In this document: piece by piece, positions 33,090-41,034 of the stretch
Position numbering within the stretch: position 1 is the stretch's first letter
How the letters are laid out: each line of letters opens with the position of its first letter
Source of the DNA: CASFRF01 sp031549345
Lineage (GTDB): Bacteria; Verrucomicrobiota; Lentisphaeria; Victivallales; Victivallaceae
Length of the DNA stretch: 64,000 nucleotides
NCBI GenBank assembly: GCA_031549345.1
Contig: JAVBPY010000006.1
Coordinates: 62,001-126,000, forward strand
Reading direction: 5' to 3'
Made by a program: the position numbers and the translations under genes
Notes under the pieces: generated by a model
What the model was told of the DNA's origin: nothing
What the model saw: only the letters and a program-made list of their open reading frames with translations
Database searches by the model: none

Positions 33090-33734
33090 ATGCGGATCAG
33101 GCGCAACTTTTCCCTTGTTGAAATTGTTGTAACCATCGCGATCATCGGGGCGGTTATGGCGCTTGCGGTGCCGTCGTTTCGCGGGATATCCAGGGAGCGC
33201 GCGGTGAAAATGGCCGCATCACAATTCCGCGCCTCACTTTTTCAGGCCCAGGGGGTTGCCCTTTCGCAGCAGCGGTACGTGGCGCTTGTACTGGACATCG
33301 CCGGTGTGGGATTTGACAAAAGGAATCAAGGGCGTCCCGCGTACCGTTTGGCGTATGTAAATCGCCTGAGCGCAAGCAAGTACCCCTTTTCCGGCTGGGT
33401 GGAGAACGAGGATTGGCGCAGTTTCCCGAACGGAGCATTGGTCGCATACATCGGCGATGAAAAGAACATGTCGCTCCCATCGTCGCTCACAACGCTGAAG
33501 AGCAGCGTGAAAGGGACGGTGCTCGCTCCGTTGCCCGACTCCATCGTGGAGGACAAGATCGCCACGGTTATTTTTGCGCCGAACGGTTCGCTGGCGTATT
33601 CCGCCGAAGATCTTTACATTCTCTTCCTTAATGGGGGGACGTCGGGAGAGCATCTTGCTTATCCGGATGCGGAGGCGCAGCAGGAGCAGGCTCTGAGAAT
33701 CAATCACTTTACGGGACGGGTGGAATATTTATGA
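33090..33734 (+). CDS. GspH/FimT-like pseudopilin (Verru_Chthon cassette D position)
   Basis: 214 residues. FSLVEIVVTIAIIGAVMALA with Asn at -1 and Glu at +5, then SFRGISRERAVKMAASQF, the helix typical of GspH/FimT minor pseudopilins. The C-terminal part is beta-rich and ends NHFTGRVEYL. Its stop overlaps the next gene's start by 4 bases. The order D-B-C-A of the next four genes mirrors the Verru_Chthon cassette described for Verrucomicrobia; the match is by order and type, not by a profile search. Confidence 0.82.
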   Translation: MRIRRNFSLVEIVVTIAIIGAVMALAVPSFRGISRERAVKMAASQFRASLFQAQGVALSQQRYVALVLDIAGVGFDKRNQGRPAYRLAYVNRLSASKYPFSGWVENEDWRSFPNGALVAYIGDEKNMSLPSSLTTLKSSVKGTVLAPLPDSIVEDKIATVIFAPNGSLAYSAEDLYILFLNGGTSGEHLAYPDAEAQQEQALRINHFTGRVEYL

Positions 33735-34309
33735 AGCCGCGTATCCAAAGGTTCAACCTGATCGAAATTGCGCTGGCGATGGGGATTCTCGCCGTCGGCG
33801 TTTCGAGTTTGATGGTGCTCTACCCGGTCGGGATCCGCGCCTCCGGCGCCGCCCAGGCGGAAAACAACCTGCCGAACATCGTCGAACGGATTGTTTCCGA
33901 ACTCGAGTTGCGCCTCCGGAACGAAACCGATTGGAGCGCAGGGGCCGCCGCGGCGATCCCTACCACCAAAACCGCCAGCACCTTCGACAATTTTGACGCG
34001 TTTACGGAAAGCAGTGTTTCATTTGCAAAGGACACCGTTTTCAAGGGGAACGGAGTTTTCTGGTTCGCCAAGGCGCGTCCGGGGGCGGATATGCCCGACT
34101 TCTCCGCTGAAGTCAAGTATTGGCGGGGCAATGCGTCCTCATTCAAAACACCGTGGGACGGCGCAACCCGTACGCCGGGAGGGCAGCAGCAGCTCGTGCT
34201 GTATGTGGAAGTGAGCTGGCCGTTGGACATGTCGTATGCATTGCGCGAAAACGAGGGGAATGTGCGGACCTTCCAAATCGATGTCCTGAATCCGGGGGTA
34301 TTTGAATGA
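33731..34309 (+). CDS. GspI/PilV-like minor pseudopilin (cassette B position)
   Basis: 192 residues. FNLIEIALAMGILAVGVSS with Arg at -1 and Glu at +5, followed by LMVLYPVGIRASGAAQAEN. PilV/GspI proteins have the same I-A-L-A-M/I start, and Verru_Chthon cassette protein B is of this kind. The rest is a compact soluble domain (SELELRLRN ... LYVEVSWPLDM) without recognised catalytic residues. It overlaps its neighbours by 4 bases on both sides, so the four minor subunits are translationally coupled. Confidence 0.8.
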   Translation: MKPRIQRFNLIEIALAMGILAVGVSSLMVLYPVGIRASGAAQAENNLPNIVERIVSELELRLRNETDWSAGAAAAIPTTKTASTFDNFDAFTESSVSFAKDTVFKGNGVFWFAKARPGADMPDFSAEVKYWRGNASSFKTPWDGATRTPGGQQQLVLYVEVSWPLDMSYALRENEGNVRTFQIDVLNPGVFE

Positions 34310-35178
34310 AACGGCGCTTTGGCTTCACGCTTACGGAAATCATCGTCGCGCTGGGGGTGTTCTCCATCCTCCTTGCCATTATGATGCGCTTTTTCACGAG
34401 CGCCCAGACGATTACGACAAGCAGCGAAGCAAAAAATGAATTTTACGCCGATGCCCGCGTCGCGATGAATCTGATGGGGGACTTGCTTTCCGAAGCCATT
34501 ATCCTGAACCCGGTGGCAAATGGCGCGGGTGAATTTCCATTCCTGATCGAGCGGCGCATGGGGCCGGGGACGGCGGGCGCCAGCAGCGATAAAAGCGAGA
34601 ATAGCGACCGGATTTACTTTTATACCCGTTCCCGGATGCGCCTTTGCAAGGAGGAGCGCGGGAATGGGGATGTCTATCTTGTATCGTTCCAGATTTCTCC
34701 CAAAGCCGTGGATCCGAAAGACCAGGATACCTACAATCCGTTGTGCATCTCCGTGCTTGGCGACCGGGATCCGAACACGTTCGATGTGGTCGGCGCAACA
34801 TTCAATGCTTCCACACCGCCGAAATCGGTGCTCGACAGCCAGCTTTCCTCTTCCAACACCAACGGATACGAGGTCATCCGGTACGTAACCGGGCTCTCCT
34901 TCGAACCGATGGTTTTCGACGCGGGCGGGAATCTTGTGATCGCCGACGCGGGAGAAACCGGCGAGCTCAGTATTCCGCAGTCGGCCGCTCCGGTCCGGAA
35001 GATGCCGGTGGCCATCAACATCCGTATCAAGCTCCTCGACCGTACCGCCTATGACACGTATTTGGGGTATGGCGGAAGGTTCGATGCTTCGGAATCCGCC
35101 GCGGCCAAGAGCTACCGCCTTGCCAATGAACGCGCCTTCGTCCGCATGGTCATGCTGCAGCCGACGTATGGCAACTGA
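34306..35178 (+). CDS. GspJ/PilW-like minor pseudopilin (cassette C position)
   Basis: 290 residues. RFGFTLTEIIVALGVFSILL is a textbook prepilin start with Gly at -1, the only one of the six with that residue, and Glu at +5. A long amphipathic helix follows (MMRFFTSAQTITTSSEAKNE), then a beta-rich domain with DRIYFYTRSRMRL and VAINIRIKLLDRTAYDTYL. This is the GspJ/PilW pattern; the size suits Verru_Chthon cassette protein C. It is 19 bases upstream of the large GspK-like gene. Confidence 0.8.
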   Translation: MKRRFGFTLTEIIVALGVFSILLAIMMRFFTSAQTITTSSEAKNEFYADARVAMNLMGDLLSEAIILNPVANGAGEFPFLIERRMGPGTAGASSDKSENSDRIYFYTRSRMRLCKEERGNGDVYLVSFQISPKAVDPKDQDTYNPLCISVLGDRDPNTFDVVGATFNASTPPKSVLDSQLSSSNTNGYEVIRYVTGLSFEPMVFDAGGNLVIADAGETGELSIPQSAAPVRKMPVAINIRIKLLDRTAYDTYLGYGGRFDASESAAAKSYRLANERAFVRMVMLQPTYGN

Positions 35179-35197
35179 CCACGAAAGGAAGCACTTT

Positions 35198-38002
35198 ATG
35201 AATACCGCCTTTCGCCGCCGCAACGAGTCCGAGCAGGGGATCGCGCTCCTCTTCGCCCTCGGGCTCCTCACGCTCCTGATGCTGATCAGTGCGGCGTTCG
35301 TCACAAACTCGCTTCTGTTTCAGAAAGCGGCGGTGGCGCACGGGCGCGCCTTGCAGAGCCGCCATATGTTGCGCGCCGGCGTCAACAATCTCCGCCTGAC
35401 GCTTCAGCTCTACGCGCTTACAGCCGGTTCGTCGGCCTATGGCTACGATTGGATTGCCAGCAAGGTTCCCGTAGGGGATGATCGGCGCGATTCCGGCACG
35501 AATGCGCATTCGGACCGTTTGAACGAGCACATCGGCGCTCCGGGAAGCAATGACTACCAGCCGGCCCTCCTCGCATACCTGGATCCCGACTCCACGCAGC
35601 TGATCAATAGCGGCACACTGGATAAGGACATGATTCGCGGGTACAATCCGCCCGACGACAAATGGAAAAAGGCCGAATGGGCGTTTATAAAAGACTCTGC
35701 GGGGCGCCTCATTGGACGCTACGCCTACGCTGTTCTCCCCGGTACGGCGACGGCGGGTATCCCCGGTACGACGGCGCCTGCGGGCATCCCATTGAGTCTG
35801 ATCGGCGGCGGCCTTCCGCGCAACGGCGTTTCCGTGGCGGAAATACCGTTGCTGACCCCGACGGGGCTCGGCGCGTTGTCGCCGCCATCGCTTCCGGACG
35901 TCGACCGGCGGAAAATGAAAACCTTCGGGCAACTGTTCAACAAAGTGTTGCTCACCCCTCTGGCGCGCGCGCAAGTGCGGATGCTCTATACCATGTCGCC
36001 CCCGGCGGAGATGGAGGCGTACTTTTTTGATAATGAAGACGGCGATGGCCTCCGCGGCAACGGCTCCGGCGATTACGTGATTGAGCCCGTATCTCCGGGG
36101 GGCGCGGTGCTTAAAAATCCGGAATGGTACCATAGGTTCAATCTTGCGCGCCCCGCGACGGAATGGGCCGCGTTGAGCGTGGACACCCTTCTGGGTGAAA
36201 CCGCCGCCGCGCGGGAGGGGGCCATCTATCACAAACGCAACGGAAACCGGTTGGAGCTGAACGGAAGCGGGTCGGATATGATCCAGTTTTTGCGGATGGT
36301 CGGCGATACGCCCGGCGCGTTTACGGATATGGCGGCACGCCGCCGGCAGGTTGCGGCGAACATGCTGGATTTTTTCTCCTTCCGCAAAGATACGGCGAGC
36401 ACGGATGTTTCCGATTGGGCCGCGCTCAATCCGGGGGACGTGATGCCGACCTTCACAGGCAATGTGCTCGCGCCGCAATTGAGCGAAATCGGGATCAAAC
36501 TTGCCGTAACTCTTTCCACCACGGTAACCTCTGACGGGACGAATACATTTTTTACGGTAACGCCCGCTGTGGAGTTGACCGCCGCCGCCGAACTTCTGGA
36601 CTGTTTCGGTTCCAACGGGGTGTACAACGTTTCCCTCAAGGGATTTACATTGCCTTCCCTGAAAGTTTCGTGCGGCACAAGCAGCCAAACGTTTACGTTG
36701 TCGCCACCGTCGGATTTTGTTATTCCCGTTACGGTGGGACATACGCTGGCGGCTCCGTTCACGCAGCTCTTTTCCGCCGCCACCGCGCCCGTGTCCTTGG
36801 GGACAGGGAGCGTTACCCTCAACCTGACGGGGGTCGGCATGTCGGCGGATGTCAGCGCCGAACTGACAGGCAATGTCGGCGTTGCTCTGGCTTATGTTGC
36901 CGATTCGCTGGGTAGAAGAGTGGATTTCGCGCACTCCGTACAAGCCGTCGTTTCGGCGGGAGCAGGGCTTGTGCCCGCCAAGTCCATTTCCGGTGATACG
37001 GTGCAGGATACCAAGGAGCTCCTGACCGGCCTCTCCGCCATGGATCCTTTTTCCAACCTCAACCAAAATGGAACCGGCTGGTTTTTGGAAGAAAAGGGGC
37101 AGGACTACACCCCCGCGTCCCTCATCTCCCCCAATGCGGCCGGTTCCGGACAGATTTTTCCGGATACGACACGCGCGCACCGGTTCTTCGTTTGGGCGAC
37201 GACCACGCCCACCGCGTTCAGTCCGTCGATTCTGACGCTGATTCACCGCGGTTCCATGGGGGAATGGTTTTCTCTGTATCCCGCCGCCCCGGCGTTTGTT
37301 GCTCCGGTGTTCTCTGCTCCGGCGAAGTACGATCCTTTGGTTTCCCTCGGGCTCGCCGGCGCGAGCGCAGCGGAGGGGGACGGCGGCATTCTCGACCAGA
37401 TCAAAATGACGTCTTCGGCCGTAAGTTACGGCAAAGTGGACTTGAATGCGCGGGATCTCAAACCCACTGAGCCTGCCGGCGCGTTTTACTCTTTCTCCCA
37501 ACTTTTTTACAATATTCCCAGGACGGATTTGCTGATTGATTCCGCGCCGACTTTGATTCAGGCGGAAGCGCCTTTGTTGGCAGAGAAACTTAACAATAAA
37601 GATTTGCGCTTCACCCACCGCGCAGCGGCGATTCCCCTGATTGCGAAGGAAGCAAGCACATTGTCGACACCCATAACAGGGGAGGCGTTGAACGAGCTTA
37701 TCGGGCGTTCGATCACCCTGACCAAAGCCGGCGAATTGTCCAATATGATTCGCGCCGTGGTCGTCGCCCAATCCATCCGCGAGGCCACGCAGAACAATCT
37801 GAATGTGTCGCTCTATACCCCCGACGGGACGACGAAGATCCCGTTTGTATTGAATCCGGGGGAATTTAATGTACACATCCTGGCCTCGGGAGAGTGTGTT
37901 TACGGGGACGATATCACCGGGACTTCCCGGATGTTGGTAACCATTGTGCGCGATGTGATCACGGGAAAAATTTCGGTGGTGGAAAGGGAATATCTGGATT
38001 AA
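35198..38002 (+). CDS. Very large GspK/PilX-like protein (cassette A position)
   Basis: 934 residues, about three times the length of GspK (~330). The start EQGIALLFALGLLTLLMLIS has Gly before Ile and no Glu at +5, exactly as in GspK/PilX tip pseudopilins, and the following helix (AAVAHGRALQSRHMLRAGVN) agrees. The remaining ~850 residues are a soluble, beta-rich, Ser/Thr/Gly/Ala-rich body without recognised domains. Verru_Chthon cassette protein A is of similar type and size. AAGGAAG precedes ATG 35198; the open frame upstream overlaps the previous gene out of register. It probably caps a pseudopilus or acts as an exported adhesive or carrier protein (inference). Confidence 0.8.
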   Translation: MNTAFRRRNESEQGIALLFALGLLTLLMLISAAFVTNSLLFQKAAVAHGRALQSRHMLRAGVNNLRLTLQLYALTAGSSAYGYDWIASKVPVGDDRRDSGTNAHSDRLNEHIGAPGSNDYQPALLAYLDPDSTQLINSGTLDKDMIRGYNPPDDKWKKAEWAFIKDSAGRLIGRYAYAVLPGTATAGIPGTTAPAGIPLSLIGGGLPRNGVSVAEIPLLTPTGLGALSPPSLPDVDRRKMKTFGQLFNKVLLTPLARAQVRMLYTMSPPAEMEAYFFDNEDGDGLRGNGSGDYVIEPVSPGGAVLKNPEWYHRFNLARPATEWAALSVDTLLGETAAAREGAIYHKRNGNRLELNGSGSDMIQFLRMVGDTPGAFTDMAARRRQVAANMLDFFSFRKDTASTDVSDWAALNPGDVMPTFTGNVLAPQLSEIGIKLAVTLSTTVTSDGTNTFFTVTPAVELTAAAELLDCFGSNGVYNVSLKGFTLPSLKVSCGTSSQTFTLSPPSDFVIPVTVGHTLAAPFTQLFSAATAPVSLGTGSVTLNLTGVGMSADVSAELTGNVGVALAYVADSLGRRVDFAHSVQAVVSAGAGLVPAKSISGDTVQDTKELLTGLSAMDPFSNLNQNGTGWFLEEKGQDYTPASLISPNAAGSGQIFPDTTRAHRFFVWATTTPTAFSPSILTLIHRGSMGEWFSLYPAAPAFVAPVFSAPAKYDPLVSLGLAGASAAEGDGGILDQIKMTSSAVSYGKVDLNARDLKPTEPAGAFYSFSQLFYNIPRTDLLIDSAPTLIQAEAPLLAEKLNNKDLRFTHRAAAIPLIAKEASTLSTPITGEALNELIGRSITLTKAGELSNMIRAVVVAQSIREATQNNLNVSLYTPDGTTKIPFVLNPGEFNVHILASGECVYGDDITGTSRMLVTIVRDVITGKISVVEREYLD

Positions 38003-38003
38003 G

Positions 38004-38660
38004 ATGAAAGCGCTTGTGAAGGTTTTTCTCGTGGCGGCCGCCGCGGTCGCCTGGGCGGAAGAGACGCCGCCTGCCGCTCCTCCCGCCGTTAAGCCCGCAC
38101 CTGCCCCCGCGGCCAAGGCGCCGCCCCCCGCCGAGTGGACGAACTGGCTTAGAGGGAGTCTTACGGACAACGATGTTACGCTTGCGCTGGAAGGCGCCTG
38201 GAAGGCGTTCAACGCCGAAGCGCCCGTTCCCCCGATGCTCCGCGTCTATGCGCAGCGTTTGCGCGTGATGGCCACGTACCCTTTTTTGGAGCTTGACTCC
38301 GCCCGCGACCGCCGCTGGCTCGGCGGCTTGATGGTGCTGGCGGAAAAAATGGCGGAGAACCGGCAGACCTTCTCGGCCCTTGTCGACCGGAAAGGTTCGC
38401 CCGAATACAATCAGCTGGTCGCCGAATACGATGCTCTTAAGGCGGCGTTCCGCAAAAGCCAGCTTGCCCCTGTGGTTGTAACCGACCGCTCGAAACTTAA
38501 AACGCTCGCCACGGCCAAGGCCGAGGCATTGGAGCGTTTGCAACGAAATGAAGCGGCCAAGGCCGCTAAAGCGCCCGCCGCGCCCGTTGCCCCTGCCGCG
38601 CCGCAGAAGAAGACCGAAGAAAAGCCGACCAAGCCGGTTCGCCCGGCGAAAACCAAGTAG
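38004..38660 (+). CDS. Secreted Pro/Ala-rich protein, end of pseudopilin operon
   Basis: 218 residues, not recognised. A signal peptide (residues 1-18, MKALVKVFLVAAAAVAWA) is followed by a Pro/Ala-rich spacer (22-47), a helical middle domain (about 48-150, with WTNWLRGSLTDNDVTLALEG) and a Lys/Pro/Ala tail (KKTEEKPTKPVRPAKTK) that may bind the cell wall or acidic polymers. It starts one base after the GspK-like gene, so it belongs to that operon and may be an accessory periplasmic factor of the pseudopilus. Function not known. Confidence 0.7.
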   Translation: MKALVKVFLVAAAAVAWAEETPPAAPPAVKPAPAPAAKAPPPAEWTNWLRGSLTDNDVTLALEGAWKAFNAEAPVPPMLRVYAQRLRVMATYPFLELDSARDRRWLGGLMVLAEKMAENRQTFSALVDRKGSPEYNQLVAEYDALKAAFRKSQLAPVVVTDRSKLKTLATAKAEALERLQRNEAAKAAKAPAAPVAPAAPQKKTEEKPTKPVRPAKTK

Positions 38661-38676
38661 AAAGACAGCACGATCC

Positions 38677-39483
38677 ATGACTTTTATCGAGAAAATCAAC
38701 GCCGCCTGGCGAAGCCGCCGTTCCTTTGTCTGTGTCGGGCTCGACCCCGATCGCGAAAAAATTCCCGCGGTGCTCCGGAATGCGAAGCACCCGATCTTTG
38801 AATTCAACCGCGCGCTCGTCGATGCGACCGCCCCCTATGTCTGCTGCTACAAGCCCCAGGCGGCCTATTATGCCGGGCAGGACGCCGACGCGGAGCTGGC
38901 GATGACGATCGATTACATCCGCACCCATCACCCGGAACTCCCGGTGATTCTCGACGTCAAGCGCGGCGACATCGGTCCGACGGCGCAGATGTATGCCCGC
39001 GAGGCGTTTGACCGCTATAATGCCGATGCCGTAACGATCAACCCCTACATGGGATTCGATACGCTGAAGCCGTTTCTCGACCGTCCGGAGCGCGGCGTGA
39101 TTGTCCTCTGCCGCACCTCCAACCCGAATTCCGGCGATCTTCAGAATCTGAAGTGCGACGGGAAAGCGGTCTATGAACATGTGGCGGAGCTCGCCCGGGA
39201 CCGTTGGAATTACAACGGAAACGTCGCGCTGGTGATCGGGGCGACGTACCCGGAAGAGTTGGGACAGCTCCGGAAGATGTGCCCTTCGCTCCCGTTCCTC
39301 GTCCCCGGCGTGGGGGCGCAGGGGGGCGATGCGCGCAAGGTTGCGGAATTGGGGCGCGACCGCGACGGATTCGGGCTGATGGTTAACTCTTCGCGCGGGA
39401 TTATCTACGCTTCGGGGAATGCCGATTTCGCGGAACGCGCCGCCGAAGCGGCCAAGGCGTTGCGGGACGAACTCACCCTCTGA
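38677..39483 (+). CDS. pyrF: Orotidine 5'-phosphate decarboxylase, subfamily 2
   Basis: Last step of UMP synthesis; 268 residues, the longer class found in mycobacteria, Myxococcus and others. Seen: CVGLDPDREKIP, the catalytic LDVKRGDIGPTAQMYAREAF with Asp-Lys-x-x-Asp, VTINPYMGFDTL, and the phosphate site FLVPGVGAQGGD. ATG 38677 is chosen because family similarity begins at TFIEKINAAW; the site upstream is weak. The gene follows the pseudopilin operon by 16 bases. Its stop abuts the stop of the convergent phosphatase gene with no gap. Confidence 0.95.
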   Translation: MTFIEKINAAWRSRRSFVCVGLDPDREKIPAVLRNAKHPIFEFNRALVDATAPYVCCYKPQAAYYAGQDADAELAMTIDYIRTHHPELPVILDVKRGDIGPTAQMYAREAFDRYNADAVTINPYMGFDTLKPFLDRPERGVIVLCRTSNPNSGDLQNLKCDGKAVYEHVAELARDRWNYNGNVALVIGATYPEELGQLRKMCPSLPFLVPGVGAQGGDARKVAELGRDRDGFGLMVNSSRGIIYASGNADFAERAAEAAKALRDELTL

Positions 39484-40950
39484 TTATTCAGCAAGCCGGG
39501 GAACCCCTTTTTCGAACTCGCTCCGGCACGTTAGCGGTCTGTGCTCGATGAGAATAAGTGTCTGATCGTCCGCGGCTTCCGGGGCGAAATCCGAAACTTC
39601 TTTGGAAATCATGGCGGCCGCCTCCCGTGCGGGCATATTTTTATTGCCGGCACGGAGGAATACATCCTTAAGGCGTTCCACGCCGAACTCCTCGCCTTCT
39701 TTGTTGACAGCTTCGGTGAAGCCGTCGGAGAAGAGGAGGAATTTCATGCCCGGCTCGAACGACAAACAAATGGAGTCGAAGGGAACGTCTTCATCAAAGC
39801 TGGCTCCGAGTCCGCCGCCGGAGGGATGTGTGGCGCGAATGTGGTTGCGCACATATGTCAGAAGCTCGGTGTGCCCGGCGCAGCCGTATTCGATCAGATT
39901 TTGCCGCCGGTCGAGGAGGCAGCAACCGAGCGTAATGTAGTTTCCCGGATCGGTATTTTGCTTCATCTTGTGATTGAGGTTGCGCAGAAAGTCGGGGAGA
40001 TTGGTGAAATTTTCCGCCACGGCCCGCACCATGCCGCGGGTCATCGCGGCGGTCATGCAGGCAGGAATGCCCTTTCCGCGCGCATCGCCGATTACCACCA
40101 GCAGACGGTCGTTGTCGATCTCCACAAAATCGTAATAGTCGCCGTTGACTTCCTTCAGTGGCTGGCTGACGGCGTTGATGGAAAATTCGCCCCATACAGG
40201 CGAGGGGGAGGGCGGAAGAAGCGAAAGCTGAATCTGGCGTGTAACCTTTAATTCCTGATCCAGCCGTTCCTGGCGGCGGCTTCGCCCGTAGGCTTCCATA
40301 AGGTTCCGGGCAATGATGATCTGGGGTGCGAGGGCCTGGAAACGGGCAAATTGTTCTTCCGTGAACGGCAGGCGCGCTCCCTTGCGGCTTCCTACGGCGC
40401 ACATCAGGCCAAGAAGCTTTTTTTCGTGCACGATGGGGACGGCCATGACGCTGCCGAGGGATCGGAAGTCCGGGTAGTCGTTGAAGCGGATGTCGTTCGC
40501 CCCGGAAGGAACGCACTGCGCTTCGCGGATGGAGGCGACTTCGCTGAGGAATCCGGGGGCGTCGATCTTAATCGCTTCGCGGTTGAGCACTTCGAAGAGC
40601 TTGTGCGTACCCATTACCAGACGGTTCTTGCTGTGGAAGAGCGGGTAGACGCCGTGCAGTCCGGAGGCGACAAGCTTCCCTTCCGTAAACTCGTAGATCG
40701 CCACGGCGTCGGCCCCCGTCTGGTCCGCGACATGGTGTGCGGCAAGATTCATCGCTCCCCTGATTCCTTCCTCCTCCGGGCCGGCCTGCTCGCGGATCAT
40801 GCAATTCAGGAAATCGCTGAGCTCGATGTATTTCGCGTTGGACTCCGCCAGATCATGCTCCGCCTCTTGCGCGCGGCGGTAAATCCGGCGGAAGGCCCAG
40901 GATGCTCCCGCAATCAGCAGGAGAAAAAAGATGACAGTACCCAGTTGCAT
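39484..40950 (-). CDS. Membrane-anchored GAF and SpoIIE-type PP2C serine phosphatase
   Basis: 488 residues: one N-terminal membrane segment (3-20), a coiled stretch, a GAF-like sensor domain (about 60-215), and a C-terminal SpoIIE/RsbU phosphatase (235-470). Metal-binding motifs are intact: NGDYYDFVEID, VIGDARGKGIPACM, AGHTELLTY, LFSDGFTEAVN and DDQTLI. Such enzymes dephosphorylate anti-anti-sigma factors; no partner anti-sigma gene is adjacent. The promoter -10 ends only 6 bases before the ATG, predicting a leaderless mRNA. Converges on pyrF with no space between stops. Confidence 0.9.
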   Translation of the reverse strand: MQLGTVIFFLLLIAGASWAFRRIYRRAQEAEHDLAESNAKYIELSDFLNCMIREQAGPEEEGIRGAMNLAAHHVADQTGADAVAIYEFTEGKLVASGLHGVYPLFHSKNRLVMGTHKLFEVLNREAIKIDAPGFLSEVASIREAQCVPSGANDIRFNDYPDFRSLGSVMAVPIVHEKKLLGLMCAVGSRKGARLPFTEEQFARFQALAPQIIIARNLMEAYGRSRRQERLDQELKVTRQIQLSLLPPSPSPVWGEFSINAVSQPLKEVNGDYYDFVEIDNDRLLVVIGDARGKGIPACMTAAMTRGMVRAVAENFTNLPDFLRNLNHKMKQNTDPGNYITLGCCLLDRRQNLIEYGCAGHTELLTYVRNHIRATHPSGGGLGASFDEDVPFDSICLSFEPGMKFLLFSDGFTEAVNKEGEEFGVERLKDVFLRAGNKNMPAREAAAMISKEVSDFAPEAADDQTLILIEHRPLTCRSEFEKGVPRLAE

Positions 40951-40956
40951 GAAGTC

Positions 40957-40985
40957 AATATAACCGATTAAATCCTGAAAGTCAA
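40957..40985 (-). promoter_or_regulatory. Promoter of SpoIIE-type phosphatase, leaderless
   Basis: On the minus strand TTGACT (40985-40980), 17 bases, TATATT (40962-40957). The ATG begins 7 bases after the -10, where transcription would start. The -35/spacer/-10 string shares TTGACwTTCA and AATCGGTTATAwT with the promoter of the GntR gene at 48480-48508. Confidence 0.75.
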
Positions 40986-40986
40986 G

Positions 40987-41022
40987 AAACCGCCGCGCCG
41001 ATTTTTACGGACGCGGCGGTTT
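40987..41022 (-). terminator. Terminator of the beta-helix operon
   Basis: Perfect 11-bp stem AAACCGCCGCG/CGCGGCGGTTT with a 14-base loop, 12 bases after the stop of the 1092-residue protein. The T run after it is short (TTTC). It sits immediately before the -35 of the phosphatase promoter and would insulate it. Confidence 0.75.
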
Positions 41023-41034
41023 CATTGACGAGAA

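Noticed and set aside
35150..38212. A 1020-codon minus-strand open frame across the GspK-like gene
   Set aside because: Arg/His-rich translation typical of antisense shadow; the plus frame has a prepilin start, a ribosome binding site and operon context.
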